NCBI GenBank assembly: GCA_028751095.1
Contig: JAQZCZ010000002.1
Location: forward strand, 1 to 60,188
Direction of reading: 5' to 3'
DNA: 60,188 bases
Source: Euryarchaeota archaeon Ods01
GTDB taxonomy: Archaea; Halobacteriota; Halobacteria; Halobacteriales; Halorutilaceae
Below are positions 42,840-51,750 of the stretch, one piece after another. The position numbers and the translations under genes are program-made. The notes under the pieces are model-generated. The model was not told the origin of the DNA. It saw only the letters and a program-made list of their open reading frames with translations, and made no database searches. Position 1 is the stretch's first letter. Every line of letters begins with the position of its first letter.

Positions 42840-43901
42840 TTGCCGGGACGAGAAGCATTTGACGAGCGCGGCACGGTCGGCGTAGAGGAAGAGTACTTCG
42901 TCGTAGACGGCGAGACGCTCGAACCCGTCCCGGCGGCGGATGCTCTTTTCGATGACGTACCCGACGAACTCGAAGGACACGTCGGCACCGAACTGTTCAA
43001 GTTCGTCTTCGAAACGACGACCGAGAAGTCCGATACGCTCGAACAGGCGCGCGAGGAGATGAGGCGTAAACGCGTCTCCCTCGCCGAACACGCCCGTGAC
43101 CACGGATACGAGGTTCTCGTCGCGGGTCTACATCCCACGGCGCTCTGGGACGAACACGAACACGCCGAAGGAGAAAGGTACGAGTCTCAGTTAGACCGCA
43201 TAGGCTATCCGCAACACAGGAACATCACCGCGGGTCTGCACGTCCACGTTGGATTAGACGACGCAGACGAGGCGGTACGTGTCGCCGACGAGGCGCGCCG
43301 TTACCTCCCGCTCCTCCTCGCCGCGAGCGCCAACTCGCCGTTCTGGTACGGACGCGATACGGGGCTCGCAAGCGCCCGCGCCGTAATCTTCGAGAACCTC
43401 CCCAACACCGGAATACCGTCACGTTTCGGCGACTGGGATACCTTCCGTTCGTTTGAGCGCCGTATGGTCGAGGACGGAAGCGTCGCCGACCGCGGCGAAA
43501 TCTGGTGGGACGTACGCCCCCACACCGAGTACGGTACGGTCGAGATACGTTCTCCCGACGCACAGACTTCCCTCGACCGCTCCTTCGCCTTCGTCGCACT
43601 CTGCCGCGCTCTCATACTCGAACTCGCCGAGAGCGACGACCACACAGAACCGCGCCGCGAACTCCTCAACGAGAACAAGTGGCGCGCCGCACGTTACGGA
43701 CACGACGCCTCATTCATGCGCCTCGACGAAGGAACCGTGACGTTCGACGAAGCCTTCGCCGAGGTACTCGACGCTCTCGACTCCTCGTACGAGGACGAGA
43801 TAGAGACGCTCAGGTCCGCGTCGGGCGCACGTAGACAGCGTGACGAGTACGCGAAAGGCGGCGAAGAGAGACTGAAGGAGTCGATACGTATACGGACGTA
43901 A
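42840..43901 (+). CDS. gshA: Glutamate-cysteine ligase-like protein (YbdK/GshA family)
   Basis: 353 residues from a TTG start at 42840; no closer ATG or GTG gives the N-terminus. GTVGVEEEYFVVD, HPTALWDEHEH, GLHVHVGLDD, GIPSRFGDWDTF and WWDVRPHTEYGTVEIRSPD are the landmarks of the YbdK-like ATP-grasp-related ligases. In haloarchaea this family makes gamma-glutamylcysteine, their main thiol. Position 12 bp after sufC fits a thiol/Fe-S role. Confidence 0.85.
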   Translation: MPGREAFDERGTVGVEEEYFVVDGETLEPVPAADALFDDVPDELEGHVGTELFKFVFETTTEKSDTLEQAREEMRRKRVSLAEHARDHGYEVLVAGLHPTALWDEHEHAEGERYESQLDRIGYPQHRNITAGLHVHVGLDDADEAVRVADEARRYLPLLLAASANSPFWYGRDTGLASARAVIFENLPNTGIPSRFGDWDTFRSFERRMVEDGSVADRGEIWWDVRPHTEYGTVEIRSPDAQTSLDRSFAFVALCRALILELAESDDHTEPRRELLNENKWRAARYGHDASFMRLDEGTVTFDEAFAEVLDALDSSYEDEIETLRSASGARRQRDEYAKGGEERLKESIRIRT

Positions 43902-43913
43902 CGCCATAACAAG

Positions 43914-43921
43914 AAATATAA
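43914..43921 (+). promoter_or_regulatory. TATA box of the wHTH protein gene
   Basis: AAATATAA centred about 29 bp before the ATG at 43947. Confidence 0.65.
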
Positions 43922-43946
43922 GCGTAAGTCGGTTATTCTAAGCCAG

Positions 43947-44603
43947 ATGACCGAAGACGAAAGGGCAGATGACGGACCTAGCGGGCAGGACGACGAAGAG
44001 AGGCGTGTCAGAATAGTCAAGAATGAGGATGCCGTTGGTCCCAAGAGCGATAAGGTCGAAGAAGCCGCGGACCACGCAACCCGCACCGTTGACAAGCTAC
44101 GTAAGGAAAGCCGTGACCGCGTTGAGGACAACGTCGAGGAAGCAAAGGAGACTGTCGAAGACACGATACAGAAGGGCGTTGACACGGTCGACAGCAACCT
44201 CGTCGAACTCCTGTCTTCGTTCCTCGACACCGAGACGCGTGCTAAGGTCTACCTCTACCTGCGGAAACGCGGCGAGGCGACGAGCGAGGAGATAGCTGAG
44301 GACACCGGTCTGTACCCTAGTACGGTCCGCGAATGCCTATCCGACCTGTATCAGGAAGGCGTCGTTGAGCGGCGCAAGAAGCAGACTCAGGGCGCTGGCA
44401 ACAACCCGTACGTCTACCAAGCGGTTCAGCCGAGCGAACTCGCACGCCGTTTCTCGGAGCGTGTCGAGGAACGCCTTAACCAGCTATTCAACCTCGATGA
44501 CTACCTCGGCAACCAAGACCGAAGACGTGAACTCAAGTCCGACTGGTCGCCGTACAAGATAGTTATTGACTCCGACGACGAGGACGACGAAGAGACGAGA
44601 TGA
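43947..44603 (+). CDS. Winged-helix transcriptional regulator with coiled N-terminal part
   Basis: 218 residues. The acidic N-terminus leads to a long helix (about 38-85: VEEAADHATRTVDKLRKESRDRVEDNVEEAKETVEDTI) that may be a coiled coil. ETRAKVYLYLRKRGEATSEEIAEDTGLYPSTVRECLSDLYQEGVVERRK is a typical winged helix of the TrmB/MarR kind, recognised from EEIAEDTGLYPSTVRECL. The C-terminus is charged. Targets unknown. Its stop overlaps coaD by 4 bp. Confidence 0.75.
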   Translation: MTEDERADDGPSGQDDEERRVRIVKNEDAVGPKSDKVEEAADHATRTVDKLRKESRDRVEDNVEEAKETVEDTIQKGVDTVDSNLVELLSSFLDTETRAKVYLYLRKRGEATSEEIAEDTGLYPSTVRECLSDLYQEGVVERRKKQTQGAGNNPYVYQAVQPSELARRFSERVEERLNQLFNLDDYLGNQDRRRELKSDWSPYKIVIDSDDEDDEETR

Positions 44604-45079
44604 AGGTCGCTGTAGGCGGAACCTTCGACCCTATTCACGACGGACACCGTGCCCTCCTCGAAAAGGCGCTTGAGCTTGGCGACGACGAGGTTGTTGTCGG
44701 ACTCACGAGCGACGAACTCGCTCCCAAGACGCGTCCCAAGCCGCGTGAGATACGCCCCTTCGAAGAGCGCCGTAACTCACTCCTCGAAGAACTCGAAACC
44801 CTCGACGAAGACGGACGCGACTTCCGTGTCGAGAAGCTCGAAGACCCGTACGGCGTCGCAAGCGAGGAGCCGGACTTCGACGCACTTGTTGTCTCTCCCG
44901 AGACGGAGGGCGGAGGCGAAAAGATAAACCAGATACGCGAGGAACGCGGCTACGAACCTCTTGAAGTCGTCGTCGTTCCGCACGTCATGGCGGACGACGG
45001 CGAGCCTATCTCCTCGACACGTGTCGTTGAGGGGGTTATCGATGTTAACGGCAACCTGCTTCAGGACGCCGATACCTGA
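44600..45079 (+). CDS. coaD: Phosphopantetheine adenylyltransferase, archaeal type
   Basis: Makes dephospho-CoA from ATP and 4'-phosphopantetheine. 159 residues. The nucleotidyltransferase motif GGTFDPIHDGHRALL gives the (T/H)xGH region, and SPETEGGGEKINQIR with SSTRVVEG (ISSTR signature) completes the fold. Length and sequence follow the archaeal/eukaryotic PPAT group. Confidence 0.93.
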   Translation: MKVAVGGTFDPIHDGHRALLEKALELGDDEVVVGLTSDELAPKTRPKPREIRPFEERRNSLLEELETLDEDGRDFRVEKLEDPYGVASEEPDFDALVVSPETEGGGEKINQIREERGYEPLEVVVVPHVMADDGEPISSTRVVEGVIDVNGNLLQDADT

Positions 45080-45111
45080 ACGTTTTTTACGCTCGTAGCC
45101 GACGTTCCGGT

Positions 45112-45606
45112 ATGAACGAGGAGAAGAGGCGCGAACTCGTCGAGGTTCTTGTCGACGACGCCCGGCGCTCGACAGCTGACCTTGCGCGTATGTTCGACGT
45201 TACTGAGAACGATATCGAAGAAACGATAGAGCAACTCGAAGACGAAGGCGTTCTGCGCGGTTACACCGCTGTCGTCGACTGGGAGGAGTTCGACGACGAC
45301 CGTGCCGAGGCGTACGTTGAGGTCAACGTCTCGCTCGACCGCGAGACCGACTACGTCGATATTGCCGACCGTATCGCGCGTTTCCCCGAGGTCACGTCGT
45401 TACATCTCGTCAGCGGAAACTACGACTTCGGACTCGTCGTCGAGGCAGACTCGATGAACGAGGTCTCGAACTTCATTAGCGAGAAGGTCGCTCCCGTCCC
45501 CGAAATCACTCAGACCGTGACGCATTTCGTCATGGACAAGTACAAGGAACGTGGCTTCGGCATGGGTGACGGCGACGACGACGAACGTCTATCCGTATCG
45601 CCATGA
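45112..45606 (+). CDS. Lrp/AsnC family transcriptional regulator
   Basis: 164 residues. N-terminal HTH (ELVEVLVDDARRSTADLARMFDVTENDIEETIEQLEDEGVLRGYTAVVDW) is followed by an RAM-type ligand-binding domain (AYVEVNV..DIADRIARFPEVTSLHLVSGNYDFGLVVEAD). Its stop overlaps the aminotransferase start, so it probably senses an amino acid related to that enzyme. TATA-like GTTTTTTAC about 27 bp upstream. Confidence 0.9.
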   Translation: MNEEKRRELVEVLVDDARRSTADLARMFDVTENDIEETIEQLEDEGVLRGYTAVVDWEEFDDDRAEAYVEVNVSLDRETDYVDIADRIARFPEVTSLHLVSGNYDFGLVVEADSMNEVSNFISEKVAPVPEITQTVTHFVMDKYKERGFGMGDGDDDERLSVSP

Positions 45607-46769
45607 GCGGTAAAGACTGGAAGGGTGAGGTTGCTGAGCGCGTCCGTACAGTGCCGCCGTCGGGGATACGGCGTTTCTTCGAACTCGCCGAGGAACAGGA
45701 GGACGTAATCTCGCTTGGCGTCGGCGAACCCGACTTCTCCGCTCCGTGGAGCGCCCGCGAGGCGGGGATACAGTCGCTCGAAACCGGACGGACCTCGTAC
45801 ACCGCCAACCGTGGCAAACGCGAACTGCGCGAGGAGATAGCCCGCGACGCCCGCCGGTACGAACTTGACTACTCTCCCGAAGACGAGATAATCGTCACAA
45901 CGGGCGTCAGCGAAGGCGTCGACCTCGCCTTTCGTGCCCTGTTCGACCCGGGCGATACCGTCGCCGTCACACAACCCGCGTACGTCTCGTACGTTCCGGG
46001 CGTCACATTCGCAGGTGCGGAACCTCTTCCCGTCCCGACACGCCCTGAGGACGACTTCAAGCTTACCTACGACGTTCTACGTGACGCCGGGGCGGAGGAC
46101 GCAGACGCACTCGTCTACTGCTACCCCAACAATCCGACCGGCGCGGTGATGACGCGCGGCGAACTCGCCGAAGTTGCCGAGTTCTGCCGCGAGAACGACC
46201 TCGTGGTACTCGCCGATGAGGTCTACGCCGACCTGACCTACGACGGCAAGCACGCCTCGATAGCCGCTCTCGATGGGATGCGCGAGCGTACCGTCGTCTT
46301 CAACGGCTTCTCGAAGGCGTACGCGATGACCGGAACGCGCCTCGGCTACGCCCTTGGACCTGCCGAAGCGATAGGTGCGATGAACCGCGTCCATCAGTAT
46401 ACGATGCTCTCTGCCCCCACGACGGCGCAGTATATGGCGATAGAGGCTCTCCGGCGTTGCCGCGACGACGTAGAGGAGATGCGCCGCGCCTACAACCGTC
46501 GCAGAAACCTCGTCCTTTCGCGCCTCGACGAGATAGGCATGGACTGCTTCGAGGCACGCGGCGCATTCTACGTCTTCCCCGAGGTACCTGACGGCGACGA
46601 CGACAGCTTTGCCGAAGAACTGCTGAAGCAGGAGGAGGTCGCCGCTGTCCCGGGAAGCGTCTTTGGCGAAGGCGGCGAAGGATATCTACGTATGTCGTAC
46701 GCGACGGGGACGGACGAACTCAAGCAAGCGATGGACCGTATCGAAAGCTTCGTCGCACGCAACTACTGA
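45603..46769 (+). CDS. Class I PLP-dependent aminotransferase
   Basis: 388 residues. The PLP lysine is in NGFSKAYAMTGTRLGYA. Also visible are SLGVGEPDF, YTANRGKRELRE, NPNNPTGAV-like YPNNPTG, and VLADEVYADL. Aspartate/aromatic-type transaminase of subgroup I-gamma. Amino-acid specificity cannot be read off; pairing with an Lrp regulator suggests control by the substrate amino acid. The stop abuts the stop of the convergent ABC permease. Confidence 0.92.
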   Translation: MSGKDWKGEVAERVRTVPPSGIRRFFELAEEQEDVISLGVGEPDFSAPWSAREAGIQSLETGRTSYTANRGKRELREEIARDARRYELDYSPEDEIIVTTGVSEGVDLAFRALFDPGDTVAVTQPAYVSYVPGVTFAGAEPLPVPTRPEDDFKLTYDVLRDAGAEDADALVYCYPNNPTGAVMTRGELAEVAEFCRENDLVVLADEVYADLTYDGKHASIAALDGMRERTVVFNGFSKAYAMTGTRLGYALGPAEAIGAMNRVHQYTMLSAPTTAQYMAIEALRRCRDDVEEMRRAYNRRRNLVLSRLDEIGMDCFEARGAFYVFPEVPDGDDDSFAEELLKQEEVAAVPGSVFGEGGEGYLRMSYATGTDELKQAMDRIESFVARNY

Positions 46770-47672
46770 TTACTGCCAGCTCCAACGCGCCTGTAGCTTC
46801 CTGACACCGAGGTCAAGGAAGTAGCCGATGATGCCGATTATAATCATCACTGCAGGTACGTCGGCGTAGCTGAACTGCTGGCGCGCGTTCAGGATGAAGT
46901 ACCCCATGCCCGAACTGACACCGAGGAACTCGGCGGGGACGAGGAGTATCCACATCCAGCCTATCGAGAGACGCAGACCACTCAGCATCTCGGGAACGAC
47001 GCCCGGAATGACGACCTTCTGTATCTTCCGGCGTGTCCCTCCGCCGAGAGAGTCGGCGACCTTTAGCCAATCTTTGTCTATGGTCTGTATTCCGTGTGCG
47101 GTGTTGTACATCAGGGGCCAGACACCGCCCATGAAGATGATGAAGATGGGTGCGGCGTGTCCGCCGCTCTCGAAGACCATCAGTGCGACGGGGAACCACG
47201 CTATCGGCGACACCATTCGTAGGAACTGGAACGAAACCGACGAAAGGCGCTCCGCGGTGTCGAAGTAGCCGAGCGCGATACCGAGCGGTATTCCGACGGC
47301 GAGACAGAGCGCGAACGCCCCGCCGAACCGTATCATGCTCGCCAGCACGTGTTCGGTGAAGAACGCCGGCGAGGTCAGGAGTTCGTACAGCGCCGGAAAG
47401 GCGGCTACGGGCGAGAAATGTGCGAGCGCGTCGCCCGGCTCCGTCGGGAACGCGGTGCTAAGGTCGATTACGACGGGTCCGATGCTTCCTTCGACGGGAA
47501 CCGGACCTATGCTACCGTCAACGGGGTGCGTTGCCCAGAACCAGACGACGAGCGTCACGACTATCCCTACGAACGGCAGTGCGCCGCGTGCGTCGGGGTC
47601 GGCGAACCTGTCCCATCTACCCGCTGTCTCGGGTTCCTTAGATTTCGATGGTTTCGTCTCTGTCGTAGCCAC
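46770..47672 (-). CDS. ABC transporter permease, NitT/TauT (nitrate/sulfonate) type
   Basis: 300 residues from GTG at 47672 (an earlier start at 47747 would overlap the upstream gene more). About six helices, with the EAA-like loop ADSLGGGTRRKIQKVVIPGVVPEMLSGLRLSIGWMW in which ADSLGGG and PGVVPEMLSG are diagnostic of SsuC/TauC/NrtB. Last gene of the operon. Likely imports an oxyanion or organosulfonate; proximity to sulfate assimilation favours a sulfur source. Confidence 0.9.
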   Translation of the reverse strand: MATTETKPSKSKEPETAGRWDRFADPDARGALPFVGIVVTLVVWFWATHPVDGSIGPVPVEGSIGPVVIDLSTAFPTEPGDALAHFSPVAAFPALYELLTSPAFFTEHVLASMIRFGGAFALCLAVGIPLGIALGYFDTAERLSSVSFQFLRMVSPIAWFPVALMVFESGGHAAPIFIIFMGGVWPLMYNTAHGIQTIDKDWLKVADSLGGGTRRKIQKVVIPGVVPEMLSGLRLSIGWMWILLVPAEFLGVSSGMGYFILNARQQFSYADVPAVMIIIGIIGYFLDLGVRKLQARWSWQ

Positions 47673-48936
47673 TTTCTTCCTCCACGTCGAACGTTTCAGG
47701 ACCGCCCGCGTCTTCGAGTGCCGCTCGGACGGTTTCCCTCTCGACAAGTTCCTCCTCCGCCTGCTCGGGGGTTACGTCGTCGAGGAAGGCTATGTCGCCC
47801 TCAACCGCCGTATCCTTGATACGCCGGACGAGTTCCTCGGTGTACGACGGGTACGGGTACGGGTAGAAGTCGATACGTTCAAGCTCCCATTCGGGATGCT
47901 GTATCGCACCCGTCTCTCCGTACTCGTCGTGGTCGTAATGGTTCATCGCACGGTCTATCTGGCTCTCGGGATACGGAAGGAGTCCCGTACCGGCTTCCGA
48001 CAGGAGTTCGGCGGCGTCGGTCCTGTTGTTCCGTATCCAGCTTTGCGCGCCGACGACCGAGTCCATCACGTCGCGCGACCATTCGGGCTGCTGTTCGAGA
48101 AGGTCCTCGCGCATCGTGACGACACAGCAGGCGTGCCTTTTCCAGATATCGCCCGTGAAACGGAGTATCTTGGCGTCCGCCTCGACCTCGCCGATGGCGT
48201 TGAACGGCTCGGCGACGATGTAGCCGTCTATATTCTCGTCCGAAAGCGCGCCGGGCATGTCTGGGGGCGGCATAACTACAAGGTCAACCTCGTCGTCGGC
48301 AACATCTCCCCCGGCGTCGAGACGCGGCGTCAAGCCGTGTTCGTCGAGTGCCATCTGGAGGACGACGTTATGTATCGAGTACCAGAACGGTACTGCGACA
48401 CGTCCGCCGCCGAGGTCTTCCCAGTCGTCGATACCCTGATGCACGGTCATCGCGGAGCCGTCGGTGTGGTCCCAAGCGACAACCTTGACGTTCTCGCCGA
48501 GGTTGTACCGCATCCAGACCGTCATCGGCATCAGGAAATGGGCTATGTTCACGTCGCCCGAGAAGAACGCCTCTGCGAGTTCGTCCCATCCCCGGAACAG
48601 CGTCGGCTCCTCCGACTCGATACCGTTCTCCTCGAAATGACCGTTTGCGTGTGCGGCGAGCAACGGCGAGGCGTCCGTAATGGGGAGGTAGCCGACCTTG
48701 GCGTTAGGCGGCTCAACGTCTTCGGCAGGTTCGTCGTCATCCCCTTCGAGTCCCACACAGCCTGCGGCACCCACGGAACTTGCCGCGAGTCCTGCGAGGC
48801 CGCTTTCCTTCATGAACTCACGTCGGGAGAGTCCTACCGTACGTGCCTTCTCCGACGGGTTCGACCAGCCTGCTCCGCCTACGAGACGTCGTGCCTCCCG
48901 TTTTTCGTCGTCAGTTATCGAGTTTTCGTCAGTCAT
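47638..48936 (-). CDS. ABC transporter substrate-binding lipoprotein, NitT/TauT type
   Basis: 432 residues. SRREFMKESGLAGLAASSVGAAGC, identifiable from SRREFMK and GAAGC, is a Tat signal with lipobox (near residues 37-60), so it is anchored outside. VGYLPITDASPLLAAHANGHFEENGIE is the classic start of NMT1/SsuA/NrtA-type binding domains. The start at 48936 overlaps the ATPase stop by 8 bp. Downstream it overlaps the permease start by 35 bp. Substrate not predictable from motifs. Confidence 0.88.
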   Translation of the reverse strand: MTDENSITDDEKREARRLVGGAGWSNPSEKARTVGLSRREFMKESGLAGLAASSVGAAGCVGLEGDDDEPAEDVEPPNAKVGYLPITDASPLLAAHANGHFEENGIESEEPTLFRGWDELAEAFFSGDVNIAHFLMPMTVWMRYNLGENVKVVAWDHTDGSAMTVHQGIDDWEDLGGGRVAVPFWYSIHNVVLQMALDEHGLTPRLDAGGDVADDEVDLVVMPPPDMPGALSDENIDGYIVAEPFNAIGEVEADAKILRFTGDIWKRHACCVVTMREDLLEQQPEWSRDVMDSVVGAQSWIRNNRTDAAELLSEAGTGLLPYPESQIDRAMNHYDHDEYGETGAIQHPEWELERIDFYPYPYPSYTEELVRRIKDTAVEGDIAFLDDVTPEQAEEELVERETVRAALEDAGGPETFDVEEESGYDRDETIEI

Positions 48937-49711
48937 CCTGTATCTCTTCCTTGAACAGTCCGAAAACCTCGCGTTTCTTCTCCGCGAACTCCTCGCTGTC
49001 CCTGTCTCCGTCCACATCAGCGTCCACGACCTTCCGTATTCCCTCGCCGCCGTCTCCCATCACGGCGATACGGTCGCCGAGGTAGACCGCCTCCTCGATA
49101 TCATGCGTAACGAAGACGGCGGTCAGGTCGAGCTTGCCCATGAGGGCGAGAAGCTCGTCCTGTAGCTTCATCTGGGTCATAGCGTCGAGGGCGCTGAACG
49201 GCTCGTCGAGAAGCAGGAGTTCGGGGTCGTTGGCGAGCGTCCGCGCGAGCGAGACACGTTGCGCCATGCCTCCCGAGAGTTCGCCGGGTTTCGCGTCCTC
49301 GAACTCCTCCAGACCTATCATACGCAGGAGATGGTCAACGTGTTCGCTGTCGGGCTTCTCGCCGCGTACGTCAGGTCCGAACTCAACGTTTCCGCGGACG
49401 GTCCGCCACGGGTAGAGATGCGGGTCCTGAAAGACGACGCCGCGGCGGTAGTCGGGACCCTCGACGCGGTCATCCTCGAAGAAGACGCCGCCGTCGGTTG
49501 GCTCCTCCAGTCCTGCGATGAGATGGAGGAGCGTCGTCTTACCACATCCCGACGGTCCGAGGAGACAGAACATCTCCCCTTCCTCGATTTCGACGTTTAG
49601 CTCGTCGAAGACGAGCGTATCGCCGTACCTCTTGGTAAGGTCGCGCGTCTCAACAGTGACCTCTCTGACTTCTTCGTTTCCGTGGCTTTCCGTCTCGCGG
49701 ACCTGTGACAT
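48929..49711 (-). CDS. ABC transporter ATP-binding protein, NitT/TauT type
   Basis: 260 residues. Walker A GPSGCGKTT, Q-loop VFQDPHLYPW, signature LSGGMAQR, Walker B LLLLDEPFSALD, and switch His in VTHDIEEA. Class matches SsuB/TauB/NrtD. Cytosolic energising subunit for the permease two genes downstream. Confidence 0.93.
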   Translation of the reverse strand: MSQVRETESHGNEEVREVTVETRDLTKRYGDTLVFDELNVEIEEGEMFCLLGPSGCGKTTLLHLIAGLEEPTDGGVFFEDDRVEGPDYRRGVVFQDPHLYPWRTVRGNVEFGPDVRGEKPDSEHVDHLLRMIGLEEFEDAKPGELSGGMAQRVSLARTLANDPELLLLDEPFSALDAMTQMKLQDELLALMGKLDLTAVFVTHDIEEAVYLGDRIAVMGDGGEGIRKVVDADVDGDRDSEEFAEKKREVFGLFKEEIQDD

Positions 49712-49717
49712 GGTTTC

Positions 49718-50626
49718 TCAGTCGTCCGAGGGCTTGACCTTGTCCTTGTCGTCTTCCTTGACAAGAGGTATCTCGTCGTCGTCCTCAACGAAGCCCTTCT
49801 CGTTCATCCATTCGGTCGTTTCTCCGATACGTTCCTCGTCCGCCTCACGGACGGGGAGGAACTGCTTGAGTTCGAGGTTCTCGCGCATATCGTCGAAGTT
49901 AACGTCCTCGAAGGCTTCGGGGTTCTCCTGAGCGTGTTCCTCGACATAATCGACGTAGACGTTGGTGTAATGGTCAAGGTCGTCGTTGATGTCCTCGACC
50001 GCACGGTTGAGGGCGTTCCTGAACGCCTCGACCTTCTCGGGGTCGGGGTTCTCGCGCGTGACGATAGCCGCCTTGCACGGTCCGTCGAAGACCTCGCGGA
50101 GTTCCTCGTCGAACCGTCCGAGGGTCACGTAGGGTTCGAGGACGGCGATACCGTCTATCTTGCCTTCCTTGACGGCGTCGAAACGTTCCTCGGAGCTACC
50201 GATATGTTCGAGAACGATTTCGTCCTCGTCGAAACCCTCGTTTTCGAGCATCTCGCGCATCGAGTAGAACGAGGTCGCGTACTTGTTGATACCTATCGGG
50301 CGACCACGGAGGTCGTCGATGGTCTCTACGTCGGAGTCGGCGTGTGCGAAGACGACGCGGTCCCATTCGCTGTAAGAGCCGATGATTTCGCGTCCGGTCT
50401 CCGAAGCCTGCTGAATCGCGTTCCATTCACAGACGCCGTGCGTTCCTCCTTCTTCGTCGAGGTCTTCCCACCAGTCGGCGTCGTAGGCGTTCTCGCCTTC
50501 GTGGTCCTGCGTACCTGCGGCGAAGTAGTCGAGGTCGGGGTCTACGCCCTCGTCCTCGAAGTAGCCGTTTTCTTCTGCTACGTCCTGTACAAGCTGCCAC
50601 GCAAAGTACTCGTGTGTTACGTCCAT
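49718..50626 (-). CDS. NMT1/SsuA-like binding protein without signal peptide
   Basis: 302 residues. VQDVAEENGYFEDEGVDPDLDYFAAG, and later DDLRGRPIGINKYATSFYSMREML and IDGIAVLEP, match the two-lobed NMT1/SBP fold. There is no Tat or Sec signal: the ATG is 29 bp from a TATA-like box and codons upstream offer no start. The protein should stay in the cytosol or is exported by other means. First gene of the transporter operon. It could be an intracellular ligand sensor or an enzyme related to the yeast Thi5 pyrimidine synthase fold; no evidence separates these. Confidence 0.75.
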   Translation of the reverse strand: MDVTHEYFAWQLVQDVAEENGYFEDEGVDPDLDYFAAGTQDHEGENAYDADWWEDLDEEGGTHGVCEWNAIQQASETGREIIGSYSEWDRVVFAHADSDVETIDDLRGRPIGINKYATSFYSMREMLENEGFDEDEIVLEHIGSSEERFDAVKEGKIDGIAVLEPYVTLGRFDEELREVFDGPCKAAIVTRENPDPEKVEAFRNALNRAVEDINDDLDHYTNVYVDYVEEHAQENPEAFEDVNFDDMRENLELKQFLPVREADEERIGETTEWMNEKGFVEDDDEIPLVKEDDKDKVKPSDD

Positions 50627-50650
50627 TGCGTTCAGGCTTAGACGGGGTAG

Positions 50651-50696
50651 GTCGTTAAGTACGGCGTTAGGGGCAAGTCTCGGTTTAGGGGCAAGT
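50651..50696 (-). promoter_or_regulatory. Promoter and 12-bp direct repeats upstream of the ABC transporter operon
   Basis: CTTAACG on the minus strand (near 50652-50658) is the TATA-like box. Just upstream, TTAGGGGCAAGT (plus-strand reading) occurs twice, at 50667-50678 and 50685-50696, with an 18-bp period. That position suits an activator or repressor binding as a tandem pair. The GGGGCAA core recurs in the sulfite reductase promoter. Confidence 0.55.
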
Positions 50697-50707
50697 ATTG
50701 CGCGCGC

Positions 50708-51451
50708 TCACGCGTCCGCGACGGTCTCCAGAAACTCGGCGACCCTGACGTTCAGGATGTGCGCCTGTTTGATGCCGCCGAGGTAGGCGTTTCTGTCTTC
50801 GCGTCCCGACGGCTCAGGGGCAAAACTGTCCTGTAGCTCGTCGCGGAGGTAGTAATGCCCCGACGGCGTTCGCTCGCTCAGTCGGAAGGCGTCATCGAAA
50901 AGCTCACCCTCGCTCCCCTCCACGATTACGAGGTTGTCGTCTACGCGTCCCGTCGCCTCGAAACGTTTTGTATGGGCGTTCTCGGGATGCTCGCGTATAC
51001 GACGCCGCGCCTTGTCGTCGTCAAAAGCGTCGAAGTAGACGACTTCGTCCACGACAAAGTATCCGACTGCGTACCTGTGCATAGTCTCTCCGTCGTCTAA
51101 TCCTGTGTAGAAGACGACTCCGTCACCTTTGTCCAGACGCCGTAGGCGTTCGACGTAAGCCGGACGGCGCTCGCCGTACGTCAACGCCTCGAAGTTCGGG
51201 TCGTGGTGTAACGGAAACGAGGCGAGTGCGTCGCCTTCGACGGCTTCGTCGCCTCCCCCGGGGTAGATACGGCTGAGGTAGTCGGCGGCGGTCCCATCGC
51301 TCATCTCTACGTCGGCGTATGTCTTCTCCTCCGTCGTCTCGTCGCGCGCCGCCTCCGGTATGGGGACGTAGTCAAAGCCGCCGTCGTCGTAGAGACGTGG
51401 CACGGGGTCGGCGTTCGTGCTGTCTGCCGCAACGCCCGATAGGACTATCAT
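50708..51451 (-). CDS. Nmad3-like protein (nucleotide modification-associated domain 3), tentative
   Basis: 247 residues. IVLSGVAADSTNADP..LYDDGGFDYVPIPE, HHDPNFEALTYGERRP, GDGVVFYTGL and RYAVGYFVV match my recollection of the Nmad3 family (IxVG, YIPIPE, HHDPxFE.TYGD, FYAGL), found near DNA-modification genes. Biochemical role unknown. Start at 51451 (MIVLSG) chosen over 51541, which would overlap the upstream gene. Probably co-transcribed with the small wHTH gene 25 bp upstream. Adjacent to, and divergent from, the sulfate operon. Confidence 0.55.
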   Translation of the reverse strand: MIVLSGVAADSTNADPVPRLYDDGGFDYVPIPEAARDETTEEKTYADVEMSDGTAADYLSRIYPGGGDEAVEGDALASFPLHHDPNFEALTYGERRPAYVERLRRLDKGDGVVFYTGLDDGETMHRYAVGYFVVDEVVYFDAFDDDKARRRIREHPENAHTKRFEATGRVDDNLVIVEGSEGELFDDAFRLSERTPSGHYYLRDELQDSFAPEPSGREDRNAYLGGIKQAHILNVRVAEFLETVADA

Positions 51452-51476
51452 ATCCGAAATCGGCTCCGGCGCGGAT

Positions 51477-51710
51477 TCAAGCTTCCGACAGCGAGTAGAC
51501 CAAGCGCCGTCCGTCGCCTTCGTCCATACGGACCTCGACAACGTCCTCGTCGACCAGTCGTTTTAGCGCGTCCCTCGTCGTACTCGGATGGAGACGTGCC
51601 GCCTCGCTTATCTCGCCTGCGTCCATCGCTCCCTCGTGTTCTATCACCTTAGCGACGAGCTTGGCGCTCGGCGGAAGGTCGTCGAAGCCGTCTTCGGAGC
51701 CGTCCGGCAT
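51477..51710 (-). CDS. Small winged-helix regulator
   Basis: 77 residues, almost entirely one winged helix: LPPSAKLVAKVIEHEGAMDAGEISEAARLHPSTTRDALKRLVDEDVVEVR.., recognised from EISEAARLHPSTTRDAL. MarR/ArsR-like minimal regulator. Divergent from the sulfite reductase gene with a 151-bp shared region rich in repeats, so it may control the sulfur operon; this is positional inference. Confidence 0.75.
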   Translation of the reverse strand: MPDGSEDGFDDLPPSAKLVAKVIEHEGAMDAGEISEAARLHPSTTRDALKRLVDEDVVEVRMDEGDGRRLVYSLSEA

Positions 51711-51750
51711 CTACCGACGGTTGCGCCGCTGTGGTAGTAAGCCTGTTTCA

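Noticed and set aside
50817-50826. Extra GGGGCAA copy inside the Nmad3-like gene
   Set aside because: It lies within coding sequence far from a promoter and is likely chance.
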